This document shows, piece by piece, positions 44,023 through 56,353 of a stretch of 64,000 nucleotides of DNA (the first letter of the stretch is position 1; every line of letters starts with the position of its first letter). A program made the position numbers and the translations under genes. Origin of the DNA: Hypholoma sublateritium FD-334 SS-4 (taxonomy: Eukaryota; Basidiomycota; Agaricomycetes; Agaricales; Strophariaceae). The notes beneath the pieces are model-generated. The model searched no databases, was not told where the DNA came from, and saw nothing but the letters and a program-made list of their open reading frames with translations. The DNA is taken from the NCBI GenBank assembly GCA_000827495.1, contig KN817607.1, positions 57,247-121,246 of the forward strand, given 5' to 3'.

Positions 44023-46295
44023 CTAAGCAGCCTTGACGCCCCCGCCCCACGCGACCTTCGCGCCTGTCCGTGCAGGCCTGCTCTGGCCAGCGTTGTCGCC
44101 GGCGGACGCGCCGGCCACGGCGAGCGCGGCAGCCTTGGACGGCGCCGGCAGTGGCATGCTCTTCAGATCGTCGAGGATCTTCTGTGTGCGCTCCGTGTTC
44201 TTAATGAACCACCCGGCGTACCGCCTGCCGATCGTTGACTCTGCAATATGAACCATGTTCTGCACACAGTCAATCAGTCCCGTCCGATTTCGCAGGCAGT
44301 GCGCGCGACATACCTCGTCGATCACAAAGTTAAGATCGCTCGTCGTGATCGTCTGGCCCTCAAGCAGGCTCGTGCCCTCAGTGCCGGGGACGCGGCTGAT
44401 GCTGCGGCTTGCCTGCTTCAGTACCATCATCTCCTGCACAAGCTCCTCCTCATCCGCGTCGAGGAAGTTGGCGAGCTTCTTCGCGTCGAGGCTCGTGTAC
44501 AGCTTGAGGAAGCTGCGCAGCGTCGGCACGGGCAGCTGCGCCGCCACATCAGCAAGGAACAGCTCAAGGTGGCGCTGAGTCGCGTCCACCGCGGCAGAGC
44601 CTGCCGACTCGTCCTCTTCGGCAGCTGCGCTGATCAGGGCGTTGATTGCGCCTGGATCGTCGTACGGTGGTGGGTTCGCAATTATGAATTTCGGGCAGGC
44701 GTACACGAAGAGCTCCTCGAATGCCGCAAGGGCGTCGGAGCCACCACGCGCCATTTTGGTGTACTGCTCGCCGTACCGTTCCTTGGCGATGTTGGCGATA
44801 TTGTCGTCCAACCGGCTGGGGGAGAGCGCGTGGCACATGGCGAACAGGGCGTACATCCTGTCGGCGGTTTTGCTGATCTGGTCGTACTGGTAGCTACGCG
44901 TGTGGTATTGGCGCATGCGCATGATGAAGTTGAGGATAGTGACAAATGTGCGGATGGCGTCGGGATAGCGGCGGAGCATGATGTAGCAGAAACCGACGTA
45001 GTAGTAGGTCGCGACATGACATGCGGTCACCCGGGTGAAGGGCGACTGAGGATGGTCAGATAGTAATACCTAGAGAATCGGTGATACTCACTTTTTGGTT
45101 CAGCTCAACGCTCTCCATAACTTTCAGGCCGAGCGTGAAATCTCCGAGGTGGACATGCACGCGCAGGAGACCGACGATGCTGAAATATCCGAGCATGCGG
45201 TACAAGGGACGCTGTCCGTATTCGCCGACAATCTCACTGTTGGAGGTAAGACCGCAGTCACATTCATGTAAAAATCACGTACGCAATTTCCTCAGCAGAT
45301 TTTCCCTCGCGCTGCGCAACCATATACTCGTTGATTTTTGATTTTTGCATCAGAGAGTACAGCACGTTCAGTACGCTGTACGAGCTCCATACCTGGAACA
45401 TGGTCAGAGGTTATCCAGCTGAATTTAAACCGAACATACGGGTCCACCGTCGGCCAACATCATCAGCTCGTCCGGAGTTTTGGTGGTGACTTTCGAGCGC
45501 CACGTGCAGAAAACCTGGTATTGGTAGATGAACTCGTCGATGATATCCCAGAGCCATTGTTCAGGAAGCTCGAGCTCAACGGGACCATCGGAGTCTAGGA
45601 CACAGTCAGCGCAACATCACACGGTCAGCGTTTGGACGCACTGAGGAGGTAGTTGAACAGTTCGCAGCTGTTCTCGTACGAGTGGAAGCGGTCGTCGATG
45701 TTCGGCTGGAGGCGCGAATATACGTGACGATAGTACAGCTCGCGGTAGAGGATGAGGAAGATGGGGTCTACAGGTGGGTAAGTCGGGCACAAACGAAATC
45801 GAGAGCCCTGCTCTGCGCACCGTCATTGACCAAAGGTGCGATAAGTTCAGCCTCGGGCCACTCCGTCTTTGCGTAGAACTTTTCAGTGTACTTGTTCCAC
45901 CCGCTCTCGTACGCCACTGTGATCTCCGCAAGGTTGTTTTCGAGCACGGCTTGGTGGAAGTGGACGATGAACTAGATGGGTGATAAGATGAACGTCTGGG
46001 CTGCGCGACGCTCTAACCAACGTACGCTTTTAACGACGTCTGGAATTTGCGAGAAGGCGGCTTGCTGTGCAATATGCTGTTGCATGGCAATCAGAGTCGA
46101 TTCGTCGATTTGCGGCTGGTGCATGTGGACCGCTGCGTCGAGAAGGGGTCAAATGGATGAGCTCGAACCCTGGAGATTCCACGTACACTCCTCGTATTGG
46201 ACAGTCTGGTCGTAGGTTCCCATCGCGATGCTGAGATCGACATCGCCCTCGATATCTTCCTCTGCGTTCCAGAGAGACAGACGTTGTTGAGCCAT
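44023..46295 (-). CDS. eif3l: Eukaryotic translation initiation factor 3 subunit L
   Basis: Subunit L of eIF3, the complex that organises the 43S preinitiation complex on the 40S ribosome. Nine exons give about 640 aa. The start [14 protein letters not shown] is followed by a 54-nt intron after YEE and [20 protein letters not shown]. The central part has [20 protein letters not shown] and [19 protein letters not shown]. The PCI-type region contains [35 protein letters not shown] and the terminal [20 protein letters not shown]. The last intron (44251-44304 area, gtatgt..gcag) is 54 nt and open in frame, so retention would insert 18 residues without a stop; the family pattern DE-NMVH shows it is normally removed. 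It lies 197 bp downstream of the P5A ATPase stop, same strand. Housekeeping function. Confidence 0.93.
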
Positions 46296-46491
46296 TTTGT
46301 TGTACGGAAACCGGGTTGGAAGTGATGAAGGACGAAATTTGAGTTTCGCGGAATTTGCCGAACCCTTTTGCCTCCCACCGCCATGTACTTTCCGTCCGCA
46401 CTCCCAAATTTTCACAAAGCGATAACATTACAAACAATATAGTCCAAGAGCGCACATTATTAGTGAGAGAAAATAGGTATGTAATAATACT

Positions 46492-49400
46492 CTAACTGTG
46501 CTTGTGCTTTCCGTGACCTTTGCGTCGTTCGGCCCCGACGCGGCTCGCAGAAGAGACAGCCGATACAGACATCTTCTCGTCCATGATCGTCGCTCCATTC
46601 GTCCAATTCTTGCCGTTCAGCGCCCTGTGCGCCTCCATTTCCTTCTCCGCCGCCTCCGCCGCCTTCTTGATCTCATTTTCCGCGTTTACCATGGCCTTTT
46701 CCTCCTCCTGCACCTGGCGGCGCGCCTCGCGCCGCTCGCGGCCCCGCGTCACCATCGGCTTCGGTTCGAGGTCCGCGAACAGGTACTTGCACACCACCTC
46801 GACGACGTAGCAGCCCACGAAATCGACAGTCATCGACGCGCACAGTCGGAACTTAAACGGGTCTGCCATCTCGACGATCTGCAACCAGCGGTTCATCTCG
46901 GGCATGAAATCGGTGGCGCCGGAGAACGCGACGGCACTTGCGCCCAGGAGGCCATACCACAGTGCCCTGTTCTCGCGGATGCCCTCGCGGAACGGACGGC
47001 CCTACCTATCTGTCAATACACGGCTTAGAGTCATCAAACAAAAAAGCATACCTGGAAGTTAATCGTGAACGTCGACACCTGCTGCGACAGCCCAAGTAGG
47101 TAGATTGCCGTGTTCAACAGGCTTGGCTCGAACTTGGCCTCGAGATCGATAGGACCGGTCCGAGGCTCGTAAATCCCAGCAAGGTTTGTAATGTAAACCA
47201 TCGTTGCGATGTGCAGCGCGAATTGCAGGAGGACTGATAGCAGTACGTAAAAGTTGAAGATGTTTCCGAGCGGGCGTTCCTTGGACAGCTTCTCAACAGG
47301 CTATGGCCAAACATCAGGCCCAGCTCCCACTAAACAATGGCTTACGTACCTTTGCTCTTGAGATACATAGGAAGCACACGGACATCAACATGCCTGTGAT
47401 GGTCACTTGGTAATCGCCAAACTTAATGCCGTCCAGGTACTGCACACTCAAGCTCCATGCTGTGATCAGACAGTTCAACGCGAGGATCTTGTACATCTGG
47501 ATAGTAGCAACGAGCGTGCAACGTCCTTGACGGATAATGTGTGTGACTGAAAAATATCCGTCAGACAATGAGCAACAAGATACACGCAAAGAACTCACTA
47601 GCCGAGACATAAGACAATTTCGAAGTGAACGGGGCTGCGCACGATGCATCGCCCAATTTGATCTTGGGGACGTCCTCGTCGCCTTCCATCTCAGACATCT
47701 TCTCAGTAATAGACGTAAGGTCAAACTACAACAAGATCAGACCCAGTCCACACGACAATCATTATACGCACCTTTTCCATCGGGTTCTTCTTGCGCGCCG
47801 TCTGCAACGTTTCCGCCGCTCTCTTCTGAGCCTCCACCGCCTCAGGCATCAAATGCGCAATAGCCGGTGGCACAGGCGGCGGCGGCTGGTTGAACCGCGC
47901 CGAGATGCTCAGCTGGCTCTCATACACTTTCTTAATCCGCTCGAGTCGTTGCCTCTCCGCGATCTTCTCCAGGTCCTCCTTCGTTCCGTCGAGCAGCGCC
48001 ACGCCGATGTGTGCCTGCTTCAGCGCGCCGACGTCGTTCGTCCCGTCGCCCGCCATGAGCGTGATGTACCCGAGCGTCTTCAGCGTCGTGAGGATGTACT
48101 CCTTCTGCGACGGCGACACGCGCGCATATACCCATGTATTCTGCACGAGGTCGTTCCACGACGGCCGGCTCTCGAAGTGCCGCATCGCGGCGCCCGTCAC
48201 GCAGATGTCGTACTCGTCGAAGAGGGCCTGGTCGAATGGCGCAGTTACGTCGACGGGGATCACTTTGCGTTCGTCTACCGTGCGCCATACGAGGTCTGCG
48301 GAGGGTCAGCGTGAGCAGGAATATCAAAGGCGGGTACGCACCTGCGTCGTGCTTGGGGTTCTCAGCCAAATCCAGAATCAGTGCTTCCCGGTCGACGATC
48401 TCAACTTCCCGTGCAACATGGACTGCGGTCAAGGGGTTGTCACCCGTGATCATAACACACTGGGAGAAGAGTCAATACAAAGAAAAATCTAGCTCCTTCA
48501 AAACTCACGCGGTGCGACGAATCAGCAAGCATTTTAAGCGTCTCAACAGCGTCTTCCTTGAGCGGACAATGGAATACCAGGAATCCTGCGAATGTAAGCT
48601 GGCTCTCGACCTCCGACCGCGGGAGCTTGTTGATCTACCAGCACCATCAGCCTAAATCATAGATCACAAACAGAGCCGCGTACCTCCTCCGTCCTGAGCG
48701 CATCCATCTCCTTCATGCCGAGCGCGAGCACACGGCTTCCCTGGCGCGTGTACCATTTATAAGTCTCGTCGTAGTCCTTCGGCACCACTGCTAGCATCGT
48801 CCGTATCGTCTCCGGCGCGCCCTTGACAGCCGCAACGAGCCTCCCACCCGGCAAGCTCGAGATGGTAGACATGCGCTTGAGCGCCGAGGAGAACTGGAAC
48901 CGGCGGCGGATAGTAAGCGTGGTCTTGTATGCGGAATCGTTTCCAGGCGTGAGGACATCGCCCTTGGCCAAGTTCCATTCGAGCGCATCGAGCGTGGTCT
49001 TCTCCATCGGGTCGCCGACCACGGTGCCGTCGTCTAGTTTAACGAGAGCGTGAGCTGCCGCCAGGCATAAGGTAGTCTCCCGGGATGTTTCCTTGACGCT
49101 GATAAGCTTCTTGTGGTCGGCGGCGCTTTAGAGAAGGCGTGAGATTTATAGCGTGGTGATATCAATTAACTTACTCGACGCCAGCCACACCCTCTAGGAC
49201 TAGGTTTTCCGCGGTAATCGTACCCGTCTTATCAAAACAACAGACATCGACGCGACCGGCGAAAGGGATACGGAAAGGCTCGGTACAAAAAATGGCTATA
49301 ATATGGGTGAGCAAAGATGTAGGATAATGCTTCAGACTGGAACTCACCATGCTTCGAAAGGGCAACCAGCGACGCGTTAACAGCGAGAGAAAGCTCCATC

Positions 49401-51050
49401 GGCAACTCAGGCGGAACGACACTTGTGATGATGAGAATACAATCGAGGAGCAACTTGCTCTTTTTCAAGTCGCGTTCGATACCTGTAGATGGTCAGATAA
49501 ACTCATGGCAGAGATGGAATAATAATTACCTTTGGTCCACACATACCAGCTCGCAGCAATGGCGAAGATGAGGAGGAAACCAATGAACAAGAACGACTCC
49601 ACGTTGTTCGCGGAGACGCGTTCTGTGGAGAAGATCATAGTCCTGACAAGTTGCCCTTGTGCCGTGCCGAATCCGGTGCGGACGATGATTCCAAGGCAGC
49701 CGCCGTCGGGGGTCTTGATTGGGGACTCGATTTCGGCTGCGAACGGAGTGTTAGCTAGTCCGCCGACACACATATATATAATTTCGTACATGATTTAGCG
49801 GCTTGGAGGATCTTCGTTCCACTGAACAACACAGCGTTCTTGTGTGCGCCATCCACATCTAATTTATCCGAGGCTTCCAACAGCTGGATCGATTCCTTGA
49901 GAAGCGGGGTCGACTCTCCAGATAACATGGCCTCGTTTACAATGCATGTACCATTGATAAGGAGAACGTCGGCAGGCACGGTAGTTTCGGCCCCAACGCG
50001 TACTAACGAAACGCGTTAACATTTCGTTTCGCACAGATTTATGAGGCTCACCGATGGAAACAATATCGCCGGGGAGCAATGCGTCCGTTTGTATTTCGAC
50101 CCATTTCTTGTCCCTGTAACATTTGATGGGATAGGGGACGACGGACATCGTTCTAAATTCGGTCAGCGTGCGAACACGCTGTCACTGGGTCAGACGGTGC
50201 TGAGCATACGATAACGAGCGACATACCTGCCACACGACGGTGCACTCGAACACGACGAGCATGAACAGGGTGAACAGGCTGTAGTACCAGTACTCATCGA
50301 GCATCCACAGCGCGACGCAGAATATCTGGAAGACGAAGAACGGTGCGGTCGCGTGCTCGCTGAAGAGCTCGGTGAAGGAGGGAATGGGGATGTTGAACTC
50401 GTTGCCGCCGTAGAGGCTCTGGAGGTCGGGGAGTTGCGTGTCCGCGAGGCCCTTGGGCTGCAGGAAGGTGCTCAGGGGAGGGTTGCCGGAGGAGGGGTAC
50501 GCGAGCCGGGCGAAGGTCAGCGGCGAGGTGGTCGTGACGGAGTAGGTGTCGCGCTGGTAGCTGAAAGTGTACGTAGTCGGATCCCCTAGCTTTTTCTTGT
50601 CGATTCTGACGATGTCGCCCTGGCCGCGGTGGGCGAAGGGGACGATGCGGATACAATCTGCTTCCTCAATAGAGTGGGCCTATAAAAACATGATTTCTGA
50701 GTATTCAGCGACGCATTGGCGCGACAGGTCGAGCACCTTGTTGGTTGTGATCCAGGCACGCGCTCCGGAGTTCCACTTGGTAATTAAGAAGCTCAACGCG
50801 TGGCCAGCTCCGAGTGCAACACAGGCGAGGAAGGTCCATTCCTCGCTGACGATCCATTCGTCATATTTGACGTAGTACGCATATGCGAGCAGCGGGTAGA
50901 GTGATAGGAATGGGATTCCGTAGATGTGCGTGTACCATGGTATAGATATGTGGAGGCTCGCCCTTTCGATCTCCGGAGAAACAACCTTGACAGAGGCCCT
51001 GAACAGCAGGTCAGGATCAGCGAAACGGAGACAATATTGACCACGCACAT
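46492..51050 (-). CDS. spf1: P5A-type P-type ATPase (Spf1/ATP13A1 family), ER
   Basis: P5A ATPases sit in the endoplasmic reticulum and act as transmembrane-helix dislocases that remove misinserted proteins. The gene is multi-exon (about 14), roughly 1,200 aa. The N-terminal part has [33 protein letters not shown] and [20 protein letters not shown]. Then come the actuator motif [10 protein letters not shown], the P5A-typical [14 protein letters not shown] in helix 4, the phosphorylated Asp in CFDKTGTIT, the nucleotide-binding part ([22 protein letters not shown]), [12 protein letters not shown] and the hinge [11 protein letters not shown]. The C-terminal membrane domain ends in a charged coiled-coil tail ([20 protein letters not shown]) and a Lys/His-rich end. 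The initiator is uncertain: the ATG at 51050 is not in frame with the first conserved block, so a small first exon may be missed. It diverges from eL38 across under 300 bp. Confidence 0.92.
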
Positions 51051-51334
51051 GCCGGAAAACGACCGGCTAAGTATACTCTCTCGTATACACTAGGTGGTGG
51101 AGGACTTGTAACGTAGTGTCGCCAGCGGAAATTCGAGACGCCGACGTGGAAACTAGCACCGCGTGACCGCTGACGCAATCATCTCGTGACGCACGGCACG
51201 CTTCAAGGCAGCCGAAGCGGCACCGGATGTTGCCGATATCATGTATACCCCCTACAAATTAAGGTTCAGCCACCCAAATCTGCGTCACCGTCGGCAGCCC
51301 AAGCGTCTGTAGCACCCCCTCAAGACCCCCAACG

Positions 51335-51756
51335 ATGGCGAGTAGCCTTGCTCTCCGCAATTTAGACGCCCGTAGACTTACTGGACGCGTCTCCTAGCCG
51401 AAAGAAATCCGAGACATCAAGCAGTTCATCAAAATTACGCAGAGGAAGGATGCGTCTCGTGCGTTCAGCGCCTCTTTCTCTGGAGAAACCACGATTGACC
51501 GTACATAAAATTTGCAGAGGCACGCATAAAGAAAATCCCCTCCAAGGTCGCCAACGGCAAGACACAGACCAAGTTCAAGGTCCGCTGCTCACGGTACCTC
51601 TACACACTATCGGTGGACGACCCAGAAAAGGCTGAGAAGCTCAAGCAGAGCCTGCCCCCTGGTGCGTGTGGATTTTCGATGGAAATCGGCGCAGAAATAC
51701 TGATTTTACTCCCAGGTTTGACTGTCATCGAGGTCGACAAGCCCAAGAAGAAGTAA
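51335..51756 (+). CDS. rpl38: 60S ribosomal protein eL38
   Basis: Component of the large cytosolic ribosomal subunit. Four exons give 82 aa with perfect phase: 51335-51337 (only the ATG), 51398-51458, 51518-51661 and 51716-51756. The protein reads [20 protein letters not shown], then [40 protein letters not shown] and [13 protein letters not shown] with a Lys tail, all diagnostic of eL38. The first intron directly after the start codon uses gcgagt..ctag, a GC donor; no GT site nearby would give the conserved PKEI start. Introns of fungal ribosomal genes often lie right after the ATG. The divergent neighbour is the P5A ATPase. Confidence 0.92.
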
Positions 51757-52527
51757 TTTTGCAGCATCTTCGCATCAGGATTTCTTGAGGGTTGGGCGTC
51801 GCGTTATGAAGCATGTATATTGCCCTTGGGGTATGGGCACACCCAAAACATATGCATGTGTGTAAAACAGTCTATGCCGCGCTACTATTCAGTTGGTCTA
51901 GATTCCAACACCATACCCCACTTGAGAGCAATACATTCGCATCGAAACATCTTGTGTCTCTGGTCTGTTCACTTGCGCTGGGGTCGGGTGGGATCTTGAA
52001 GGGATGGCACGCTCAAGAATTTATGTGCTTTCGGACTGAGATCAATTTGACGATCTCAAGACTTCTGTCATCGACATCACCGTATCACGAAAATACAGCA
52101 GAACGCACGTCCATGGATGTCTTCAGGAGGCCAGCTTGTCCCATTACACCTGTTACCCACTGGGGGACCACTGTTGCGCACTGCAAAGCCTTGTTCAAAA
52201 TCACTGCGGGCGTTTGAAGCTCATGTCCACAAATCACGTCGTAGGCTTTAAGTCGTAAGAAAAGTGAGAGAATTGTTAGAACGAGGTTTTGTGTGAAATG
52301 CATGTGCCCACTGCCTGATGTTCCATAAATTCATCGACTTAAAACCTCGTTGAACGTTGCAATTTGAAACGTTGGTCGTTGACGCGTTGACGTTGAACGT
52401 TACATGTTACACTTTTATTGCGACGACAAAAAATGACCTCTTCGGTTGAGGATGAGAATCCTCGTCGACGGCCACAGCCGGGCCGCAGCCGCATGCTCCC
52501 CTTTCTCTCCGACCACCTCATTGCTCG
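51757..52527. other. Intergenic region between eL38 and the site-2 protease
   Basis: No gene is supported. Around 52345-52405 there are overlapping gttgaacgtt/acgttgacg repeats just before the site-2 protease gene, possibly promoter sequence. Confidence 0.5.
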
Positions 52528-54550
52528 ATGTCGATTGGGGCTGCGTTCCTCCTCCTCGCCGTAGTCTGGGCGTTCATCCACCTCGTCCACTACCTCGCGA
52601 CCCGAAATGCCGCCCCGCTGCTGCCTACGCAGATGCATGCAGTCCCGCGCAACCGCACGGCATTCCTCGCCTTCCACTCGCCGCGGCACACGCAGGTGTC
52701 GCTCTCCGGGCTGAAGCTTCAGGTGTCGACGACGCGCTGGAACGCCGCGCACGACCGCCTTGGTACGCTGCTTTCCCGGCGCGCGAACCGCCGCACGGCC
52801 TCCGCCGTGCGGGCGGTGTATGACGTTGGCGCGGTGCTCGGTGTGCTGGGCATGCTGGTCGCGGTGCTGGGGGTATGCGCCGCGTGCGCCGCCGCGGTGT
52901 GGACACTTGCAGGAAAAATAGGACCTTTGAGCCCGGGGTCCATGGACGGGGTGCAGAACCTGGCGAGGAGAGGCCTTGCGGACGAGGATATGGCCGCGCC
53001 GCCGCGCGCGGCCTTCCTGAACATAGTTCCGATCGTACGTTCCTCACATACACTGTTTTCCAGGCACAACCTCTGACATCCATGGATTGGTAGATCCCCG
53101 GTGTAACAGTTCCCCTCGCGCACCTCCCGCTCATCATCGGCGCAGTATTCGCCGCGCAAGCCGTACACGAGCTGGGCCACGCGCTCGCCGGCGCCCTCGA
53201 GCTCCTCCCGCTTTCCGCGTGTGGCGCGTCACTCGTCGCATGCGTCCCCGCAGCGTTCGTCTCGTTCCCCGACACAGCGCTGCGCGGCCTCCCGCCGCGC
53301 GCTCGCGCTCGGGTCATCGCCGCGGGGCCGTTCCACAACCTCGTGCTGTGGGGTGCACTGCTGCTTTCGGTACGCGTGGGGCTGCCCAGTGGCGTCTCAG
53401 CCATCACGGGATACCGCAGCGTCGCGGACGTGGGGAACGTTGTCGTCTCCGTCAACGCTGTAAGTCCCGGGCGCTAATACGTAGATGTATGCGCTGCTGA
53501 TCGCTCTTTCCGGCTAGGACTCGCCGCTGGCGCTTCACCTCGCGCCCGGTGCAATCGTCACCAAGCTGGACGACACCCCTCTCTCCACGTCCGCCACATC
53601 GGTGGACACGTGGTCCGACTACCTCCAGGGCGCGCACCAGTCCCCATCGCTAGGCTGGTGCATCCCCGCCGCCGCCCTCGGTGCGCCTCCAACATTCCCC
53701 TACTGTGGCTCTGTGCTAATGTTCCTCCCCCCTCTAAGCGCGGTCGGACGCATGCTGCGCACCATCCGCGCCGCCCTCGCCCCTCGCGTGCTTCGTCGCG
53801 CTTGCTGGCGGGGACCGCGGGTGCGCGGACCCCGTGCCTGTACTCACCGCCCCCGCACCGGGCCCCCGCGCGCGTTGTACAACAGACGCCGCGTGCGGGG
53901 CTGATGCGCTCTGTGTGCGCCCGCGCGCGGACGCAGAGCTGCTGCGGATTTCCGTCCTACCAGATAAAGGCCCGGAGCGCGTCGTTCTCTGGAGCGGGCC
54001 GCGAGAGGAGGTGTGGGAGGAAGGTGCGCTAGTACATTTTACTTAGTCCGCCAGGCACCCGACGCTCACCCGCTCACCCACTTAGTGCGCGTCGGCACCT
54101 GGGCGCCACGCATCAGCATCCTGCCGCTGTGGCTCCCGCCGCTCGCCGGCGTATTCTGGGAGTGAGTGCATGCCCATTACTCCACTCTTCCCAACGCATC
54201 GCAGCGCACAAGCTGACTGGCCTATTGCGCACGGCGGACGCAGGTACCTCACGCTCGCGACGCTCTCGCTGTTCTTCGTGAACCTGCTGCCGCTGCCGCA
54301 CCTCGACGGCACAGCGCTGCTCGGCGCGCTTCTCGACTTCGCGGGTGACGGCGGCGGCGGCGCGCGCGGAGCGAGTGGATTTGATTTCAGCGCGCTGGAG
54401 GCGGGCGCGGGGGGCGCTGCTGACGGGTATTCAGAGGCCCGCCGCGCGCGGGGGCGGTGGGGGCGCCGTGTGCGGACGGGGGTGCCGTGGGCTATGGCGG
54501 GCGTTGTAGGGTGTTATGTGTTCGTGTCGCTTTTGAATTTTATGTTTTGA
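52528..54550 (+). CDS. Site-2 protease (S2P/MBTPS2-type zinc metalloprotease)
   Basis: An intramembrane metalloprotease that in other eukaryotes releases membrane-bound transcription factors such as SREBP by cutting within the bilayer; Cryptococcus Stp1 is a basidiomycete example. Six exons join in frame to 567 aa: 52528-53034, 53094-53459, 53518-53680, 53739-54023, 54086-54161, 54244-54550. Residues 1-20 form a first membrane helix. The zinc motif is VHELGHALA (His194, Glu195, His198), set in a hydrophobic stretch. RVIAAGPFHNLVLWGALLLS follows. The third zinc ligand lies in NLLPLPHLDG (Asp487), and a final helix ends the protein. The luminal insert between them is Cys-containing (CTTDAACGADALC). 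The start ATG is the first in frame and precedes the first helix. Confidence 0.9.
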
Positions 54551-54994
54551 CAGGAAGCGCGGATGATCTGTAAGGACTGCTAACGTTCACTACTAACCGA
54601 CGCCATTGTTGGCAGCAACTCTCAGAATGCTAAACTTTTATACAGCTTCAGATTACTATACCTTACCGTGTGGTGCAGTAAAACCCAAGGACAAAGTCAA
54701 AGTAATTCGAGACCCAAGATTTTTTTTTCATTTCATTATCACATCCGATTTGCATACGACCTCAAAGCTTCAAGCGTCACGACCGGCTCCGCTAGAATGC
54801 GTGTACCCTAGGGAGGCGTATGTAGTAACAATGCGTGTTATGATAATTTCGAAACCCGGGGCGGCTCGGGTGCTATGCACTTTATGTAATTGGTACCCGT
54901 GTGAACATCTCGCCACCGCAATGTTGGACTCAACCATGACAGTCGTAAGGTAACTCACATATAACTAACCGCACCCACACGCAGGCACCATACC
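54551..54994. other. Intergenic and 5' flank of kinase-like gene I
   Basis: Sequence at 54655-54730 (taccttaccgtgtggtg..cccaagatttttt) recurs at 61.58-61.66 kb, showing that the kinase-gene flank was duplicated too. No gene. Confidence 0.5.
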
Positions 54995-56353
54995 ATGGAT
55001 GTATCGAGAATTTCGAGGGACATCATACTGACCCTCAGTGGCACATCGCTTGCTTTCTTCGAACGCCTCGATTTTATTTTGACGCAGTTTTTCAAGTTTC
55101 CTGCGCGACGCGAGGCAAGTGCTTACCTCGAATTCTAAACACCACCGCTTATACGTGACTATCCTCGCCCATGCAGCTTCCTATCTGTCTTTTTACGTGG
55201 AAGCTACTTGGCCAAGATGAAGATTCCCCGTCTTATATTGAATATTGGAGCAGGCTGGACGCTTTCTTCGCGCATCATGGGTTCACGCTATGGAAACGCT
55301 CTGACGAATACAACCAATCGATCACTCAGGCTGGGCTCCCTGCACCAAGCAACTACCTCTTCATCCCAATTAATCATCCAGATTATACTCAACGCCTGAG
55401 CGAGTTTCCTGTTCCTAACGGCCTTGTACACGCTGCTCGGAAGGACAAGCGCCATTATGTTATCCGCGTGCTGAGTGCCGGTGGAGAAGGCCTCGACACT
55501 CTAAACATCATGCGGCTTCTGAATACATCACCAGATAATTTGCTCAGCAACAACCACATTCTTTTGATGGAGGAGATTGTTTACCAGGATATTGTCTTTG
55601 GTGTCTTTCCGTTACTGGGAGATAGTCTTCAGTATGCAATGATGCCATTTTTGCAACAAAGCTCAGTTGAAGACATTGTTTTGATGATTATGCAAGCTCT
55701 TGAAGTACGGCGCTTTCACTCGTTCCGCTCGTCTGCAATCTGAATTTCTTCGTAACACAGGCAGTCATATATATTCACAGCAAAAATGTGGCACATCGGG
55801 TATAAGTCTACTCCTTTATATTAGCATCTCAAGGCATTGATTTGTTCTTCCAGGACCTTTTCATGGATAATTTTCTGGTAGAATGGTCCCCAGAGTCGAC
55901 GCTAGGCCAAAGCTGGACACGACCACGCGTCTATCTCATCGATTTCGAGACCGCTGTTCATTTCCCTGATGACGTGGATCCGTCCAATAGACTGGTCTCT
56001 GGTCTTCCCTTTCCAGATAATATATACCGGCGAGGGCGGGCTCCAGAGCTCCTGATTTCTGACTCCCATATGTACTGTCCTTTCCGCTTGGACATGTGGC
56101 AGTTTGGATTCCACTTGATGCAGATGTTCTCGGTAAGCCAGTATATTGTAGTTTACTGGTAACCCCATCGGTTAACCATTATTTCATATTCCAGAAAACC
56201 GGGATCGAGGAACTTGATACCATGTGGTTGCCGCTGAGGTATGAAAACCCCGCCTACCGGCCAACTGCTCATGAGGTCTTCCAAAATTGGGTGATTTTAT
56301 TGCTGGAGTTCCGCCGCGAACGCTACGTCGGGCATATACCTGTGATCCAATAG
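54995..56353 (+). CDS. Divergent protein-kinase-like protein, paralogue I
   Basis: 374 aa from five exons (54995-55114, 55177-55704, 55761-55799, 55854-56132, 56195-56353). The kinase C-lobe is visible: IHSKNVAHRDLFMDNF has the catalytic-loop Asp230 and Asn235 but Phe in place of the usual Lys; the metal-binding motif is DFE (259-261) instead of DFG; RAPELL (292-294) and DMWQFGFHLMQMF follow. The usual VAIK lysine position reads HYVIRVL, with Arg. It could be a weak kinase or a pseudokinase. The N-terminal 215 residues (FFAHHGFTLW, LPAPSNYLFIPINHPDYTQR) are family-specific. Intron 1 is GC-AG (gcaagt). Compared with paralogue II one base is lost near 56285, so the C-terminus changes to NWVILLLEFRRE and ends early. 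No targeting signal is seen. Confidence 0.82.

Noticed and set aside
44248..45063. 271-codon plus frame opposite eIF3l
   Set aside because: Antisense shadow of a clear conserved coding exon.
46498..48655. Plus frames opposite the P5A ATPase
   Set aside because: Antisense shadows; the minus strand carries all P-type ATPase motifs.
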